Shown: positions 1 through 8,710, counted from the stretch's first letter. The stretch is 64,000 bases of DNA from Halocatena salina (GCF_023115355.1 NZ_CP096019.1:186001-250000), one strand, 5' to 3'. Program-made: numbers and translations. Notes: generated by a model not told the origin, from the sequence alone.

Positions 1-50
1 GATGCCTCTACTTCGATCGCCTCCCGCGTTGCGATGTCTACTATGTCCAT
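1..50 (-). CDS. CBS-domain protein, N-terminus only (cut by window edge)
   Basis: Only the first 16 codons of a leftward gene are present, starting at the ATG read from 50 to 48 and running off the left edge. The visible residues (MDIVDIATREAIEVEA) look like the start of haloarchaeal CBS-domain proteins, which sense adenine nucleotides or act as signalling modules. It is divergent from the lycopene cyclase gene. The family call rests on very few residues. Confidence 0.45.
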   Translation of the reverse strand, partial: MDIVDIATREAIEVEA

Positions 51-137
51 TGGTAGCCTCCCAGTTCAGTTTGTCTTGTACGATAATCAAAGTTGGTAGG
101 GCAGCAGGGCTATGATTGTAGTGGTCGAACAAGGCGT

Positions 138-455
138 ATGGTCAGTGTGCTCCCAGATATCGGGGTGTTCGGCCCGTACACCTACCTCGTTACTGAACTG
201 TTCTGGGGAACGATCGCGTTCGCGCTGGTGTGGTACGCCGGTGTCGTTCGGAGTACTGTTCGAACGATTCTCGTTTTGTATCCGTTCGCGTACGTTTGGG
301 ACTGGTACACGTTACGAGTGGGCGTGTTCGTGATCCCACTCCGTACCGGGGTCGAGCTGCTCGGCATACCCATCGAAGAGCACATCTTCATGCTGGTCGT
401 TCCGGCGTTAGTCGTCGGTCTCCACGAAACCCTCCGGTCGTGGGACCGATCCTGA
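138..455 (+). CDS. Lycopene cyclase-domain protein (single domain)
   Basis: This predicted membrane protein of 105 residues has about three hydrophobic helices and the sequence PIEEHIF at residues 78-84, the acidic signature of CarR/CrtYc-CrtYd-type lycopene beta-cyclase domains. Such enzymes close the ionone rings of carotenoids in the membrane. A complete archaeal cyclase normally carries two of these domains in one chain, so this half-size protein is either a subunit of a heteromeric cyclase or a diverged relative. The ATG at 138 is preferred over upstream in-frame codons because the hydrophobic domain begins right after it. No carotenoid partner gene is adjacent in the window. Confidence 0.75.
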   Translation: MVSVLPDIGVFGPYTYLVTELFWGTIAFALVWYAGVVRSTVRTILVLYPFAYVWDWYTLRVGVFVIPLRTGVELLGIPIEEHIFMLVVPALVVGLHETLRSWDRS

Positions 456-458
456 CCG

Positions 459-665
459 CTACCGCGACCGGCGTCGACCGTCGGGAACTACGATCTTAGC
501 GAGGAGGCCCCCAAGAAGCAGTCCTGCGAGAACGACGAGTGCGGTTTCGGTGATGGTCGCATCACCGACGAGCGTGATGAGCCCGGAGGACGCGCCCACG
601 AGAACGACGATCGCGGGCCGTATCCACTCGAAGCGGTTCCGATCGCTGGAAGAAGGACCGACCAT
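459..665 (-). CDS. Small two-helix membrane protein
   Basis: The 68-residue product has two hydrophobic stretches (about residues 18-36 and 40-59), a charged N-terminus (SSSDRNRFEW) and a basic tail (PDGRRRSR). It is convergent with the cyclase-domain gene, with three bases between the stop codons. No family was recognised. It may be a small membrane protein of unknown role; its length and lack of a motif keep confidence moderate. Confidence 0.5.
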   Translation of the reverse strand: MVGPSSSDRNRFEWIRPAIVVLVGASSGLITLVGDATITETALVVLAGLLLGGLLAKIVVPDGRRRSR

Positions 666-728
666 GGTATCTCACCCGTGAACTCGATCGTGAGCAACGT
701 TTGACGTGTTTCTAGGCACGGATACCGA

Positions 729-1277
729 TCACTGGAATCCCCGGTCGACACCGTCGTCGGTAATGATGTCCTCGAAATCCCGCTCGAGGAGTCGCTCGGC
801 TTCTTCGAAGGTCGTGTTGAGATCTTCGAGCGGTTCGGGACGGTCGTACTGGTCGTACTCCATGGGACCGTAGGCGGGACTGTCGAGCGCGCCCATCACG
901 TCCTCGAACAGCGCGTCCGGTGTGGTTGGGGCATCTGCGTGGGTTTTGATCACCTCTTCGAGTTCGGTTGCTGTCTGTTCGGCCTGGGTTTCGTCTTCGA
1001 TCGGCGATTGGACACCGAATCGACCGGTGCTATCGGTCGGAAACAGAGGATCGAGTTCGTCGTCGAGTCGTCGAGCGACCTTTCCCCCGACGCCTTTCAC
1101 TTCGAAGGGGTTTTTCGCATACGTTTTGAGCTGGAACACCCCCATATCGGGATGGCCGAGATACATGTCCTCCCCGACGCCCTCGCTTCGGGTACCGGCG
1201 ACGGCACGCCAGTCATCGGGTGTCGCAGTTGAATCGACAACGTCGGTCAGTATGTCCTGCCAATCACGGATACGCAT
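729..1277 (-). CDS. Conserved haloarchaeal hypothetical protein
   Basis: This soluble, acidic 182-residue protein has no membrane segment and no recognised catalytic motif. The N-terminus MRIRDWQDIL and the internal GVGEDMYLGHPDMGVFQLKT read as a compact folded domain, followed by a Glu/Asp-rich helical tail ending in VDRGFQ. It sits alone on the minus strand downstream of tpiA. I recall similar proteins in haloarchaea but cannot name a function. Confidence 0.7.
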   Translation of the reverse strand: MRIRDWQDILTDVVDSTATPDDWRAVAGTRSEGVGEDMYLGHPDMGVFQLKTYAKNPFEVKGVGGKVARRLDDELDPLFPTDSTGRFGVQSPIEDETQAEQTATELEEVIKTHADAPTTPDALFEDVMGALDSPAYGPMEYDQYDRPEPLEDLNTTFEEAERLLERDFEDIITDDGVDRGFQ

Positions 1278-1345
1278 TGGTGACTCTACGGACGACTATC
1301 AAATGAGCGTGTCGGCTATCACAACTGTGATCGATCGTGGGAAGC

Positions 1346-1990
1346 TCACAGCCCGGTGACGAGATCGGCGAGCGCAGCGCGGGGATCGTCAGCTTTTGCG
1401 ACCCCGCTTGCGAGTAGTACGCCCTCGCTACCAAGCTCCCCAGCAGCTGTCACGTCCTCTCCTGATGAGATGCCCGCGCCACAGAGCACGGGAATCGAAC
1501 TGTCGACGGCATCGGCCGCGCTGACGGCCTCGCGGACGACCTCGGGATCGGCGTGGCTGACCGGCGTGCCGGTGCCGATGAGTTCGGGAGGTTCGACAGC
1601 CACCATATCCGGCGACAGTGCAGTGACAGCACCGATCTGTTTCGGATCGTTTGCGCAGACGATGGTGTCGAGACCGGCCCGTTCGGTCGCACGAATCCCC
1701 GCGTCGATATCTGCCAGCCGTAGCCGGCGTTCGGAGTGATTGAGCAAGGTGCCCTGCGCGCCCGCCGTAACGACCGAGTCCGCGAGGGTGCTTCCCGTAT
1801 GGCTCCCGTGGCCGACGGGATCGACGTGTTGTGCCCACGTTTCGACGCCCGTTTCCGCAACGCGTGCGATATCTGCCGTCTGGGGGGCGACAGCAACACG
1901 TACGTCCGCGTCGTCACCGACAGCAGCGGCTGCTGTGGCGATCGCAACTGGGTCACAGTCGTAGGCCTTCAGATTGACGAGGATGAACAT
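1346..1990 (-). CDS. tpiA: Triosephosphate isomerase
   Basis: TpiA interconverts dihydroxyacetone phosphate and glyceraldehyde 3-phosphate in glycolysis and gluconeogenesis. The 214-residue chain has the short archaeal length. It carries the active-site lysine in VNLKAY (Lys8), the electrophilic histidine in NHSERR (His85) and the catalytic base in [11 protein letters not shown] (Glu133), with phosphate-binding glycines near CGAGISSG. The short archaeal form is typically a tetramer. The ATG at 1990 is directly before the first beta strand. The gene is monocistronic here. Confidence 0.96.
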   Translation of the reverse strand: MFILVNLKAYDCDPVAIATAAAAVGDDADVRVAVAPQTADIARVAETGVETWAQHVDPVGHGSHTGSTLADSVVTAGAQGTLLNHSERRLRLADIDAGIRATERAGLDTIVCANDPKQIGAVTALSPDMVAVEPPELIGTGTPVSHADPEVVREAVSAADAVDSSIPVLCGAGISSGEDVTAAGELGSEGVLLASGVAKADDPRAALADLVTGL

Positions 1991-2058
1991 ACCGAAGACG
2001 ACACGCCGAGGCTGATATAACTACCCGTTTGTGGTGATCACCGCCACGAGATGGTTCA

Positions 2059-2580
2059 CTACTTTCGACGGACGACGTCCCCCAGCGTGTAGCTTCCAGA
2101 CGACGAACCACCGTCCCAGTCGCTGTCGTCCATCTCGGCCGATTCCGAAAGCGAGATGCCCAGCTTGCGTTCGAGTTTCGTCTGAACCGAGTCGCTCGGA
2201 AGACTGTCACCGTGTTCGAGCTTTCGGATCAAACTCGATTTCTCGTTGAGCTGGTTCGCCAGTTCCTCCTGTGAAAGACCAGCCGACTCCCGGGCGCTCC
2301 GAATGCGCTGGTCGTAATCCTGAACGATCTCGTCCATCTCGTCGAACATATCGTGGCCCCGAGATTCGGTGCTGCTCGATCCCGTAGACGGCGTGCCTGA
2401 CGTGGATGAGGAGCCTGCTGCCCCACTGTCCGTCGAGTATTTCGTGGATTGAGAGGTCGACTCCGTACGAACCTCAGTTCCGAAGTCCGCACAATCATCA
2501 CAAACGTCGATCTCCGCCCCCTCGATCCGGACTGCTGTCAGGGACGGTACCTCTTTGCCACACATCTCACATTGAGGCAT
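2059..2580 (-). CDS. Multiprotein-bridging factor 1 homologue (zinc ribbon + HTH)
   Basis: This 173-residue protein has an N-terminal zinc ribbon (Cys4/Cys7 and Cys27/Cys30), a long Ser/Thr/Gly-rich linker (about 38-75) and a C-terminal Cro/C1-type helix-turn-helix (about 92-150, with AGLSQEELANQL). That is the architecture of archaeal MBF1 (COG1813), a ribosome- and transcription-associated factor. An in-frame ATG lies at 2607. However, a TATA-like CATTTATG about 28 bases before 2580, and the position of the first zinc Cys pair, support a leaderless start at 2580. Confidence 0.9.
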   Translation of the reverse strand: MPQCEMCGKEVPSLTAVRIEGAEIDVCDDCADFGTEVRTESTSQSTKYSTDSGAAGSSSTSGTPSTGSSSTESRGHDMFDEMDEIVQDYDQRIRSARESAGLSQEELANQLNEKSSLIRKLEHGDSLPSDSVQTKLERKLGISLSESAEMDDSDWDGGSSSGSYTLGDVVRRK

Positions 2581-2708
2581 AGCTGAATCTTTGCCACCAT
2601 GAGGCATAAATGGTACGCTGACTACGACTCACAATGATTGTCATACCATATTTCGGACGTCTATTGTGATGTTCAGCCGAGATACTAGGAGCATCACCCG
2701 GTTTCGAG

Positions 2709-3320
2709 TCAGCCATCGAGCGCTGCTATCGCGTGGTAGAACCGTTGGATCGCCGTGAGATGTCCCACAACAGCAAACAGGACAAGCAACCAGCCGATGA
2801 CGGTCAGTTCGTAGAACCGGCCGGGAACGAGCGCATAAAGCATACCGGTGATGCCGATGAGCGCGAGCCGGTCGGCGCGGCCGAGTATCCCTCCATACAC
2901 GCGATCGAGACCGACGGCTTGTGCTTGTGTTCCGAGATACGACGTCATCAACACGCCGGTGACTGCTGCTATCCCGAGACCATAGCGGTCGCTTCCGGCA
3001 GCAAGTCCGATGATGACGACGATGTCCGCGTACCGATCGAGGACGTGATCAAGGAGATCACCCGTCGAGGAAGCGGCGTTCAGTCGGCGGGCGAGCGCTC
3101 CATCGAGTAAGTCGAGCCACCCGTTACAGAACACGAGCACGGACCCTCCCATCGCCAGCCACGGAGTGATGTCCACGAACGAAAACGCGATACCGGCACC
3201 GAGTGCCAGCGCGAACGCCATGACGCTCACCGCATTCGGTGTCAGTCCCACACTGGCCGAAGCGTTCACGAACGGGTTCATTACGCGGGATACCAGTGGA
3301 CGGAAACGATCAAGCGTCAT
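2709..3320 (-). CDS. CDP-alcohol phosphatidyltransferase family membrane protein
   Basis: Members of this family transfer a phospho-lipid from a CDP-activated donor to an alcohol; in archaea they make archaetidylinositol-, archaetidylserine- or archaetidylglycerol-type head groups. The signature D-x2-D-G-x2-A-R-x8-G-x3-D-x3-D is complete at residues 70-95 (Asp70, Asp73, Asp91, Asp95). Several transmembrane helices follow. The start overlaps the end of the adenylate kinase gene by four bases, so this is the last gene of a hisC-kinase-transferase operon. The alcohol acceptor cannot be told from sequence. Confidence 0.9.
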   Translation of the reverse strand: MTLDRFRPLVSRVMNPFVNASASVGLTPNAVSVMAFALALGAGIAFSFVDITPWLAMGGSVLVFCNGWLDLLDGALARRLNAASSTGDLLDHVLDRYADIVVIIGLAAGSDRYGLGIAAVTGVLMTSYLGTQAQAVGLDRVYGGILGRADRLALIGITGMLYALVPGRFYELTVIGWLLVLFAVVGHLTAIQRFYHAIAALDG

Positions 3321-3811
3321 AGGTAGTCTGTGAAATCGACGTTCCCAGCACTTGGCTTGCGTTCATCGGCAAGCACCCGATTGATCTCCGTTGCGACCGC
3401 CGACGGGTCCTGATCGGTGGTGTCGATCTCGTAGACATCGGCGTGGCGATCGAGCGCCTCCACGAGAATTACGTCGAGTGCTTCGGCCTCAGCGTTTTCT
3501 TCTGCAGACGCTTCGGATTCACCGCGTTCGCGCAGCCGTCGGCGGAGTTTCTCGGGGTGACACCGGAGTACGACGACGCGCTCTGCCTCGAAGTGGTGAG
3601 CGAGATGCGATTCGACGATCGTCGGCTCGCGCTCGGCGAGCCACGCCTCGGTTTGGTCGAAGTCTACGACGCGACTGTCGCGCGTATCGTCGGTCTCGGT
3701 GTAAAGGCCTCGTTCGCGGATCACCTCGTTGAGATGGACGACGTCCGGTTCAAGCAGTTGTGCGGCGGTCGTCTTCCCCGTTCCAGGGGTACCAGTGATA
3801 GCGAGTTTCAT
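3317..3811 (-). CDS. Fap7/AK6-type adenylate kinase family protein
   Basis: This 164-residue P-loop kinase has GTPGTGKTT at residues 7-15 and a lid-like Arg-rich segment (HPEKLRRRLRERGE). It matches archaeal Fap7/hCINAP-like adenylate kinases, which act in nucleotide balance and late small-subunit ribosome maturation. The ATG at 3811 overlaps the hisC stop as ATGA. A longer in-frame extension to 3880 lies inside hisC, is Arg-rich and is not supported. Overlaps on both sides show translational coupling with hisC and the phosphatidyltransferase. Confidence 0.9.
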   Translation of the reverse strand: MKLAITGTPGTGKTTAAQLLEPDVVHLNEVIRERGLYTETDDTRDSRVVDFDQTEAWLAEREPTIVESHLAHHFEAERVVVLRCHPEKLRRRLRERGESEASAEENAEAEALDVILVEALDRHADVYEIDTTDQDPSAVATEINRVLADERKPSAGNVDFTDYL

Positions 3812-4875
3812 ACGATATCGTTGATAACGTCGACGGCGCGTTTCGTTGCCTCGCGCGTTCCACAGCTGATCCGAATACAATCGGACAGACCGAAGCTCGT
3901 ACAGTCCCGAACGATGACGCCGTGCTCTTTGCTAGCGTGAGCCACCGCTTGGGCGTCGTCGACGGCTGTGAGTACGAAGTTTCCACCGCTCGGCCATGTC
4001 GGGGGCTGGAGTCGGTCATGCATGTACTCGCGTGCCCACCGAACCAGTTCGATCGTGTTATCGAGATGGGCGTCGTCTTCGAGCGCTGCCAGTCCCGCCC
4101 GACACGCGAGTTCGCTCGCTGCAAACGGCGTCGTGACGCGTTCGTAGGCGTCGGCCCACGTCGGTGGCGCGAGGAGGTATCCAAGCCGGACGCCGGCCAA
4201 TCCATAGGCCTTTGAGAACGTGCGGAGAACGGCGATGTCGTCGCGCTGATCGACCAGATCCACCGCGCTATCGGTTTCGGAGAACTCGGCGTACGCCTCA
4301 TCGATAAGAATGAGCGTCGAATCGTCGGTTTGGTCCGCGAGCGCGAGGAGTTCCGCCCGGGGCAGTTCTCGACCGGTCGGATTGTGTGGGCTGGTGACGT
4401 AAACGATGCGCTCGCCGTCGTAGCTTTCGAGAACGGTCGTCGCGGTCTGTTCGAAGTCGTCGGCTTTGTCGAGCTGGTACGTTCCGACCGTACCGTGATG
4501 GTACCGGGCACTCATCGGGTAGTAGGCGAACCCCGGTTGAGGAACGAGCACTCGATCGTCAGGCTCCAAGAACGCGCGGGCGAGATAGTCGAGCGCCCCA
4601 TCGCCGCCGTTGGCCAACCACACCTGTGAGGGTGACACGTCCCACTCGCGCGCGATCGCGTCGATCAGATCCGTGTGTGAAGATTTCGGATACGTGTGGC
4701 TGTGGCTGGCGTGTTGCTGGATCGCTTCGACCGCGGCCGGACTCGGCCCGAGTGGGTTCTCGTTTGAAGACAGTTTGACCAGTTCGTCGGGGTCTACATC
4801 GAGTTCGCGGGCGACTTCCTCGATACCGCGTCCTGCCCGATAGACGCTGTGGGTGGAGAGGTCCCGGGGTTGCAT
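3808..4875 (-). CDS. hisC: Histidinol-phosphate aminotransferase
   Basis: HisC converts imidazole-acetol phosphate to histidinol phosphate using glutamate and PLP. The 355-residue chain shows the fold-type I landmarks: SSNENPLGPS near 36-45, SPHNPTG (162-168), DEAYAEF (192-198) and the Schiff-base Lys222 in TFSKAYGLAGVRLGY. It is the first gene of a three-gene operon. Histidine genes are scattered in haloarchaea, and the only other ordinary one in the window is the disrupted hisE at 31.1 kb. Confidence 0.95.
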   Translation of the reverse strand: MQPRDLSTHSVYRAGRGIEEVARELDVDPDELVKLSSNENPLGPSPAAVEAIQQHASHSHTYPKSSHTDLIDAIAREWDVSPSQVWLANGGDGALDYLARAFLEPDDRVLVPQPGFAYYPMSARYHHGTVGTYQLDKADDFEQTATTVLESYDGERIVYVTSPHNPTGRELPRAELLALADQTDDSTLILIDEAYAEFSETDSAVDLVDQRDDIAVLRTFSKAYGLAGVRLGYLLAPPTWADAYERVTTPFAASELACRAGLAALEDDAHLDNTIELVRWAREYMHDRLQPPTWPSGGNFVLTAVDDAQAVAHASKEHGVIVRDCTSFGLSDCIRISCGTREATKRAVDVINDIV

Positions 4876-4941
4876 TATCTACATAAAGGCTACAGACGAT
4901 TGGGCTTAAACGTGCCCACACGGATCGGCACAGACACTGGT

Positions 4942-5538
4942 CTACTCGGACGCTCTAGCTTTGTGTTTCTCGTACGTTTCGGTGAACTGCTGTTCACACG
5001 ACGGACAGCAGAAGTGATAGACGGAGCCGTCGAGCCGCGTCACGACGCCCTCCTCGGTGACGGTGTTGCCACACTCCGCGCACGTCAGCGCGAACGCCGT
5101 CCCGCCGACGGTCGGCGTCCACTCGGTGTCCGAGAGTAGCTGCACGTCGTACGCCTCGATCTCCACACCGTCGAGGAGTTCGAGCACCGACTCCCTGATC
5201 GACGTTGGTTCGACCCGTGCCGTGAACAGGAGTTCGCTTCCGGCGGTTGTGAACACGTGTTCCACGGAGTCAGCGGCTTTGAGTGTCGACCGAACGCCGT
5301 CGATCGCTTTGAGCGGGAGCGTTACTGTCACGAACACGGAGACCCCGGCGTGCAGCTTCGACCGGTTGAGATCGACCGTAAACCGCCGAATGACGCCCGA
5401 TTCCTGCAACCGTTCGATGCGGTCGGACACCGCCGGTGGTGATAGCTCTACCTCTTGGGCGATGTCGCTGTACGGTTGGCGGGCGTCCTCCGCCAGCAGC
5501 GAGAGGATCTGAACGTCCGTCTCGTCGAGCGTCCGCAT
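4942..5538 (-). CDS. Lrp/AsnC-type regulator with C-terminal TRASH metal-binding domain
   Basis: Residues 1-55 form an AsnC winged helix-turn-helix (LSPPAVSDRIERL). Residues about 65-140 are a ligand-type alpha/beta domain, and residues 150-190 are a TRASH domain with CAEC (153-156) and CCPSC (177-181). AsnC-TRASH proteins are archaeal copper sensors; CopR/CopT of Sulfolobus and VNG1179C of Halobacterium regulate copper-efflux genes. A metal-responsive role is therefore likely, although no efflux ATPase or metallochaperone lies in the window. It is divergent from the DUF5694 gene. Confidence 0.88.
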   Translation of the reverse strand: MRTLDETDVQILSLLAEDARQPYSDIAQEVELSPPAVSDRIERLQESGVIRRFTVDLNRSKLHAGVSVFVTVTLPLKAIDGVRSTLKAADSVEHVFTTAGSELLFTARVEPTSIRESVLELLDGVEIEAYDVQLLSDTEWTPTVGGTAFALTCAECGNTVTEEGVVTRLDGSVYHFCCPSCEQQFTETYEKHKARASE

Positions 5539-5596
5539 ACGGACGGTAGACGCACCACGACAATAAGGCTAGCTCACCGGGATCACACTGCCACAG

Positions 5597-5608
5597 AAAT
5601 ATATATAA
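5597..5608 (+). promoter_or_regulatory. TATA box of the DUF5694 gene
   Basis: The run AAATATATATAA lies about 35-45 bases before the ATG at 5642. Transcription would then begin near 5630, after the earlier in-frame ATG at 5615, which favours 5642 as the translation start. Confidence 0.55.
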
Positions 5609-5641
5609 GCATTCATGTCTGTATCGACACTCGTCTCTGTG

Positions 5642-6505
5642 ATGTTTCGACCGAAAGCGACCGCACGCAAGACCCCGACGTGGCCGACGCCGACCGCCGA
5701 GCAGATCGAAGTCGTTCTTCTCGGAACGCATCACATGGATGAGCCGGGCCTAGACGAAGTGAACGTCAGCGCCGATGACGTTCTCGCTGACGATCGCCAG
5801 TGCGAGCTCGAAACCCTTGCTTCGAATCTCGAACGCGCAGAGCCGGACCACGTTGCTGTCGAGCGGCCCGCGTCACGGTCGAATGCCGTGAACGACATCT
5901 ACGCGCGCTATCGGGATGGGGACATCGCGTACGATGAGGAACACGCGTTCGAACCCCGACATCCAGAGCGCGACGATGAGCTGATGGCGTGTCGAAGCGA
6001 GGTCGTCCAGATCGGATTCCGGCTCGCCGATCGCCTCGGACACGAGCGCGTCTATCCTATCGACGTTCCGGCAACGCTCGGAGACAGTTCCGACTTCGAA
6101 GCGCTCGAAACAGCGGACTTTGAACCCACAGTCAAAACGGACGTGCCGCGATTAGACACCGACGATCTACAAGCATCGCTCGACGAACGCCTCGCCGAAT
6201 CCACGATTCTCGCATATCTCAGACACCTGAACGAGGAGACTGCGCTCCACGGTAATGATAACATGTTCGATGAGTTCCTCCGATACGGCGAGGGCGACAA
6301 CTACGCCGGTCCCGACGCCCTCGCTACGTGGTATCAGCGAAACCTTCGGATGGCCCACAACGTGTGGCGAGCTGTAGCTGAGGATACCGGGCGCGTTCTG
6401 TTCGTCGTCGGCTCCGGCCACGTCCACATCCTCCGGCAGCTGCTCACCGAATTTCCGCCGTTGTGTCCCGTCAGTCCGTTACCGTATTTACCGCGTGAAC
6501 AATGA
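5642..6505 (+). CDS. DUF5694 family protein
   Basis: This is a soluble protein of 287 residues. The early motif VVLLGTHHMDEPGLD and the C-terminal VVGSGHVHILRQLL mark the DUF5694 family, whose pattern of a His-containing N-terminal strand and a late GxGHxxxL motif recalls the TraB/ChaN-like fold. No biochemical role is established that I know of. An ATG at 5615 is in frame, but the TATA box placement favours 5642. The gene ends before a convergent HTH gene. Confidence 0.8.
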   Translation: MFRPKATARKTPTWPTPTAEQIEVVLLGTHHMDEPGLDEVNVSADDVLADDRQCELETLASNLERAEPDHVAVERPASRSNAVNDIYARYRDGDIAYDEEHAFEPRHPERDDELMACRSEVVQIGFRLADRLGHERVYPIDVPATLGDSSDFEALETADFEPTVKTDVPRLDTDDLQASLDERLAESTILAYLRHLNEETALHGNDNMFDEFLRYGEGDNYAGPDALATWYQRNLRMAHNVWRAVAEDTGRVLFVVGSGHVHILRQLLTEFPPLCPVSPLPYLPREQ

Positions 6506-6532
6506 CAACGTTCCCATCCACGATCACTACAC

Positions 6533-7000
6533 TCATCGCTCAAAGAGACCGAGTTCGGCCACGCCCCACAGGAAGTCAGCATGCTCTATCTCAACGGTTG
6601 CACTGGCCTCTCGGTACGTCAACTCTCTCTCTTCGACCGCATCCCGAATATCAAGGATCGCCTCAATGCTGTCTTGACCGTAGGTATCGACGAGATAATC
6701 CAGCCTCTCTGATTCGGTTTCAACTGCTGTTGCGATCACCCCGGGCGAGAGATGAAACTCGAAGTCGACGGGCGCATACCGTGCCGATTTCCCCTGTTTG
6801 CGTTCCAACAACCCAGCGGACTGCAGCTCACGACAATACTCGTGGGCAGTCGTGTGTGGATGATCGAGATCGGTCTTCAGCTCCGTAACAGTGAATTCAC
6901 CCTGCTCGGCCGCGTATCCGAGGAGATCGAGCTTTCGATCGTTCGCAAGTTGCTCAAAGACGGACTGTAGTCGTTTCCGAGATGGGGGTGTATCGTCAAC
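6533..7000 (-). CDS. Winged-HTH regulator with no usable start codon (frameshift candidate)
   Basis: The conceptual product has an ArsR-like winged helix (ANDRKLDLLGYAAEQGEFTV, then HPHTTAHEYCRELQSAGLLER) and a C-terminal helical domain (LSPGVIATAVETESERLDYL) seen in haloarchaeal HTH regulators. The frame is open from 7045 to 6533 but holds no ATG, GTG or TTG before the TTG at 6811, which would remove the DNA-binding domain. A TATA-like ATATATACGTA at about 7021-7031 predicts transcription starting near 6997-7000, where TTG (6999-6997) is in the neighbouring frame. A one-base indel between about 6999 and 6960, or a non-standard start, would explain this. The upstream limit given is the GTT codon at 7000. 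Confidence 0.6.
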   Translation of the reverse strand, partial: VDDTPPSRKRLQSVFEQLANDRKLDLLGYAAEQGEFTVTELKTDLDHPHTTAHEYCRELQSAGLLERKQGKSARYAPVDFEFHLSPGVIATAVETESERLDYLVDTYGQDSIEAILDIRDAVEERELTYREASATVEIEHADFLWGVAELGLFER

Positions 7001-7204
7001 GGTTCTCGTTCGATAATCACATATATACGTATTTTTCGGATGATTCTAAGTGTTTCACCGCTGGTGATGGAAGAAATCAATGGAAGTAAATCGTGTCGTA
7101 GAGCGTTGTAGAGGGGTTGAGCGTCGTTCTCGGAAGATCAGCCATTCGCGTTCAACAGCGCGACCAACGCGACGGACGACGACCCGATTCACGAGAGCTG
7201 ACAC

Positions 7205-8482
7205 TCAGTCGTCGGGCGTCGACGGCTCACCGACCGCCGTCTCCTTGCTGGTCTTGCCGGGGTCGTACACCTGCGTAACGACGAGAAGGGTTCCGACCAG
7301 CGCGAGCGCCGCTCCGAAGACGAACGGAACAGGATAGCCAAACCGGATGAGAAAGCCCGACGTGAGCGGTCCGAGGGCGGTTCCGAGACCGAACGTCATC
7401 GTCAACAGAGAAAGCTGGGTGCCGGAGTGACCTTCCAACGCGAAATCGCCAGCAAGCGCCAGCGCGGGCGCGAACACCATCGCCCCTGCGATGCCTTGGG
7501 CAAACCGTGCGATCACCATTCCCCAGGAAGTGGTGATGAACCCCTGGACGAGCGTTGCCGGCACCAACAGCAACATTCCGATCACGATGAACGGTCGCCG
7601 TCCGTACCGATCGCTGGCGTGGCCGATCGGCGTCTGAAAGATCACTTGGGCCACGACGAACGCCCCGAACTGAACGCCGAACATCGCTGCTGTCTGGTGA
7701 AGCCGGCGGTTGACGTGGGGTTCGATCGTCGAGAGCAACGCGATACTGACTGCCATGAACAACGACGCGAGTGCAAGCGTGAACACGGGATCCAGCGTCG
7801 TCCGTCCGTCTGAGAACACCGACACCGAAAGTTCCTCCGCGGTCGGTTCGGTCTGTGGGCTGTCCTCAACGAACGCGGCGACGACGAAGAAGCTTGTGAG
7901 GATCGCTCCAGCAGCGATGTAAAACGCCGCGTTGAATCCGCTGATCGAATACCTTCCATCCAACACCGAGACGTGGTACGGTCCCAGATGCACAACCGAA
8001 CCGGCCACGACCGGACCGAGACCGAATCCGACGAGCCGAAACGTGTTGTAAACGCCCATGTTACTGCCGCGGCTCGTGTCCGTGGCGTACTCATCGATGA
8101 GCGCGACCGTGGCCGGAATCGTCAGCGCCGCTCCGACGCCTTGGGCCGCTCGAATGACGAGCAACGCAGTGTAGCTCGTAGCGAACGAGTACGCGAAACT
8201 CGCAATACACAGCACGGAGAGCCCCGCCAGAACGAACACCTTTCGCCGACCGAGCCGGTCGGATAACCGACCGGTAAACGGCTGTCCGAAACTGTTGAGG
8301 AACCCAAACATCGAGAGGACGATGCCGGTGATGAGAGATTCCTCCAGCCCGAAGAAGCCGCCGCTGATGCCGCGTGCGATGTACAGTGGAAGAACGATGA
8401 TCAGAAACGAATTGCCGAACGAATCGACCATCCGAGCGAGTGCCAGCGACACCACCGCGCGGTTGATATCGAACGTTTCCAT
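7205..8482 (-). CDS. MFS transporter
   Basis: This polytopic protein of 425 residues has about twelve hydrophobic helices. MFS motif A (GRLSDRLGRR) is at residues 71-80 after helix 2, and a second copy (GHASDRYGRR) starts the C-terminal half. Helix 4-5 has the motif RAAQGVGAALTIP, common in drug:H+ antiporters. A hydrophilic central loop (EDSPQTEPTAEELS) separates the halves. Export of small molecules is likely; the substrate is unknown. It lies downstream of the HisG-like gene on the same strand, separated by about 230 bases. Confidence 0.9.
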   Translation of the reverse strand: METFDINRAVVSLALARMVDSFGNSFLIIVLPLYIARGISGGFFGLEESLITGIVLSMFGFLNSFGQPFTGRLSDRLGRRKVFVLAGLSVLCIASFAYSFATSYTALLVIRAAQGVGAALTIPATVALIDEYATDTSRGSNMGVYNTFRLVGFGLGPVVAGSVVHLGPYHVSVLDGRYSISGFNAAFYIAAGAILTSFFVVAAFVEDSPQTEPTAEELSVSVFSDGRTTLDPVFTLALASLFMAVSIALLSTIEPHVNRRLHQTAAMFGVQFGAFVVAQVIFQTPIGHASDRYGRRPFIVIGMLLLVPATLVQGFITTSWGMVIARFAQGIAGAMVFAPALALAGDFALEGHSGTQLSLLTMTFGLGTALGPLTSGFLIRFGYPVPFVFGAALALVGTLLVVTQVYDPGKTSKETAVGEPSTPDD

Positions 8483-8710
8483 CTATCCGCCGACCTCATA
8501 GACGGATCGACGACCAGTGTGCCACACTCCAACCGATCGGTCGGATCTGCCCATCGTACAGGTCATCGAAAGGAGCGTTCCGATCGAAAGAAAGCGGTCC
8601 TGTATCATAGTCAGCACGTGGGTCTATGTCCGTCCTGCCAATCAAGTTTCTGAGCCGCCAATGAGCCAACAGATCAAGCGCCGCGGTGCTCCCACGTTCG
8701 GGAAAGCGAG
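8483..8710. other. Intergenic region between the MFS and HisG-like genes
   Basis: These 228 bases hold no convincing gene. A 72-codon frame begins with GTG overlapping the HisG-like stop, but its third codon positions lack the strong G/C preference of neighbouring genes and it shows no motif. No repeat or clear terminator was seen. Confidence 0.4.
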
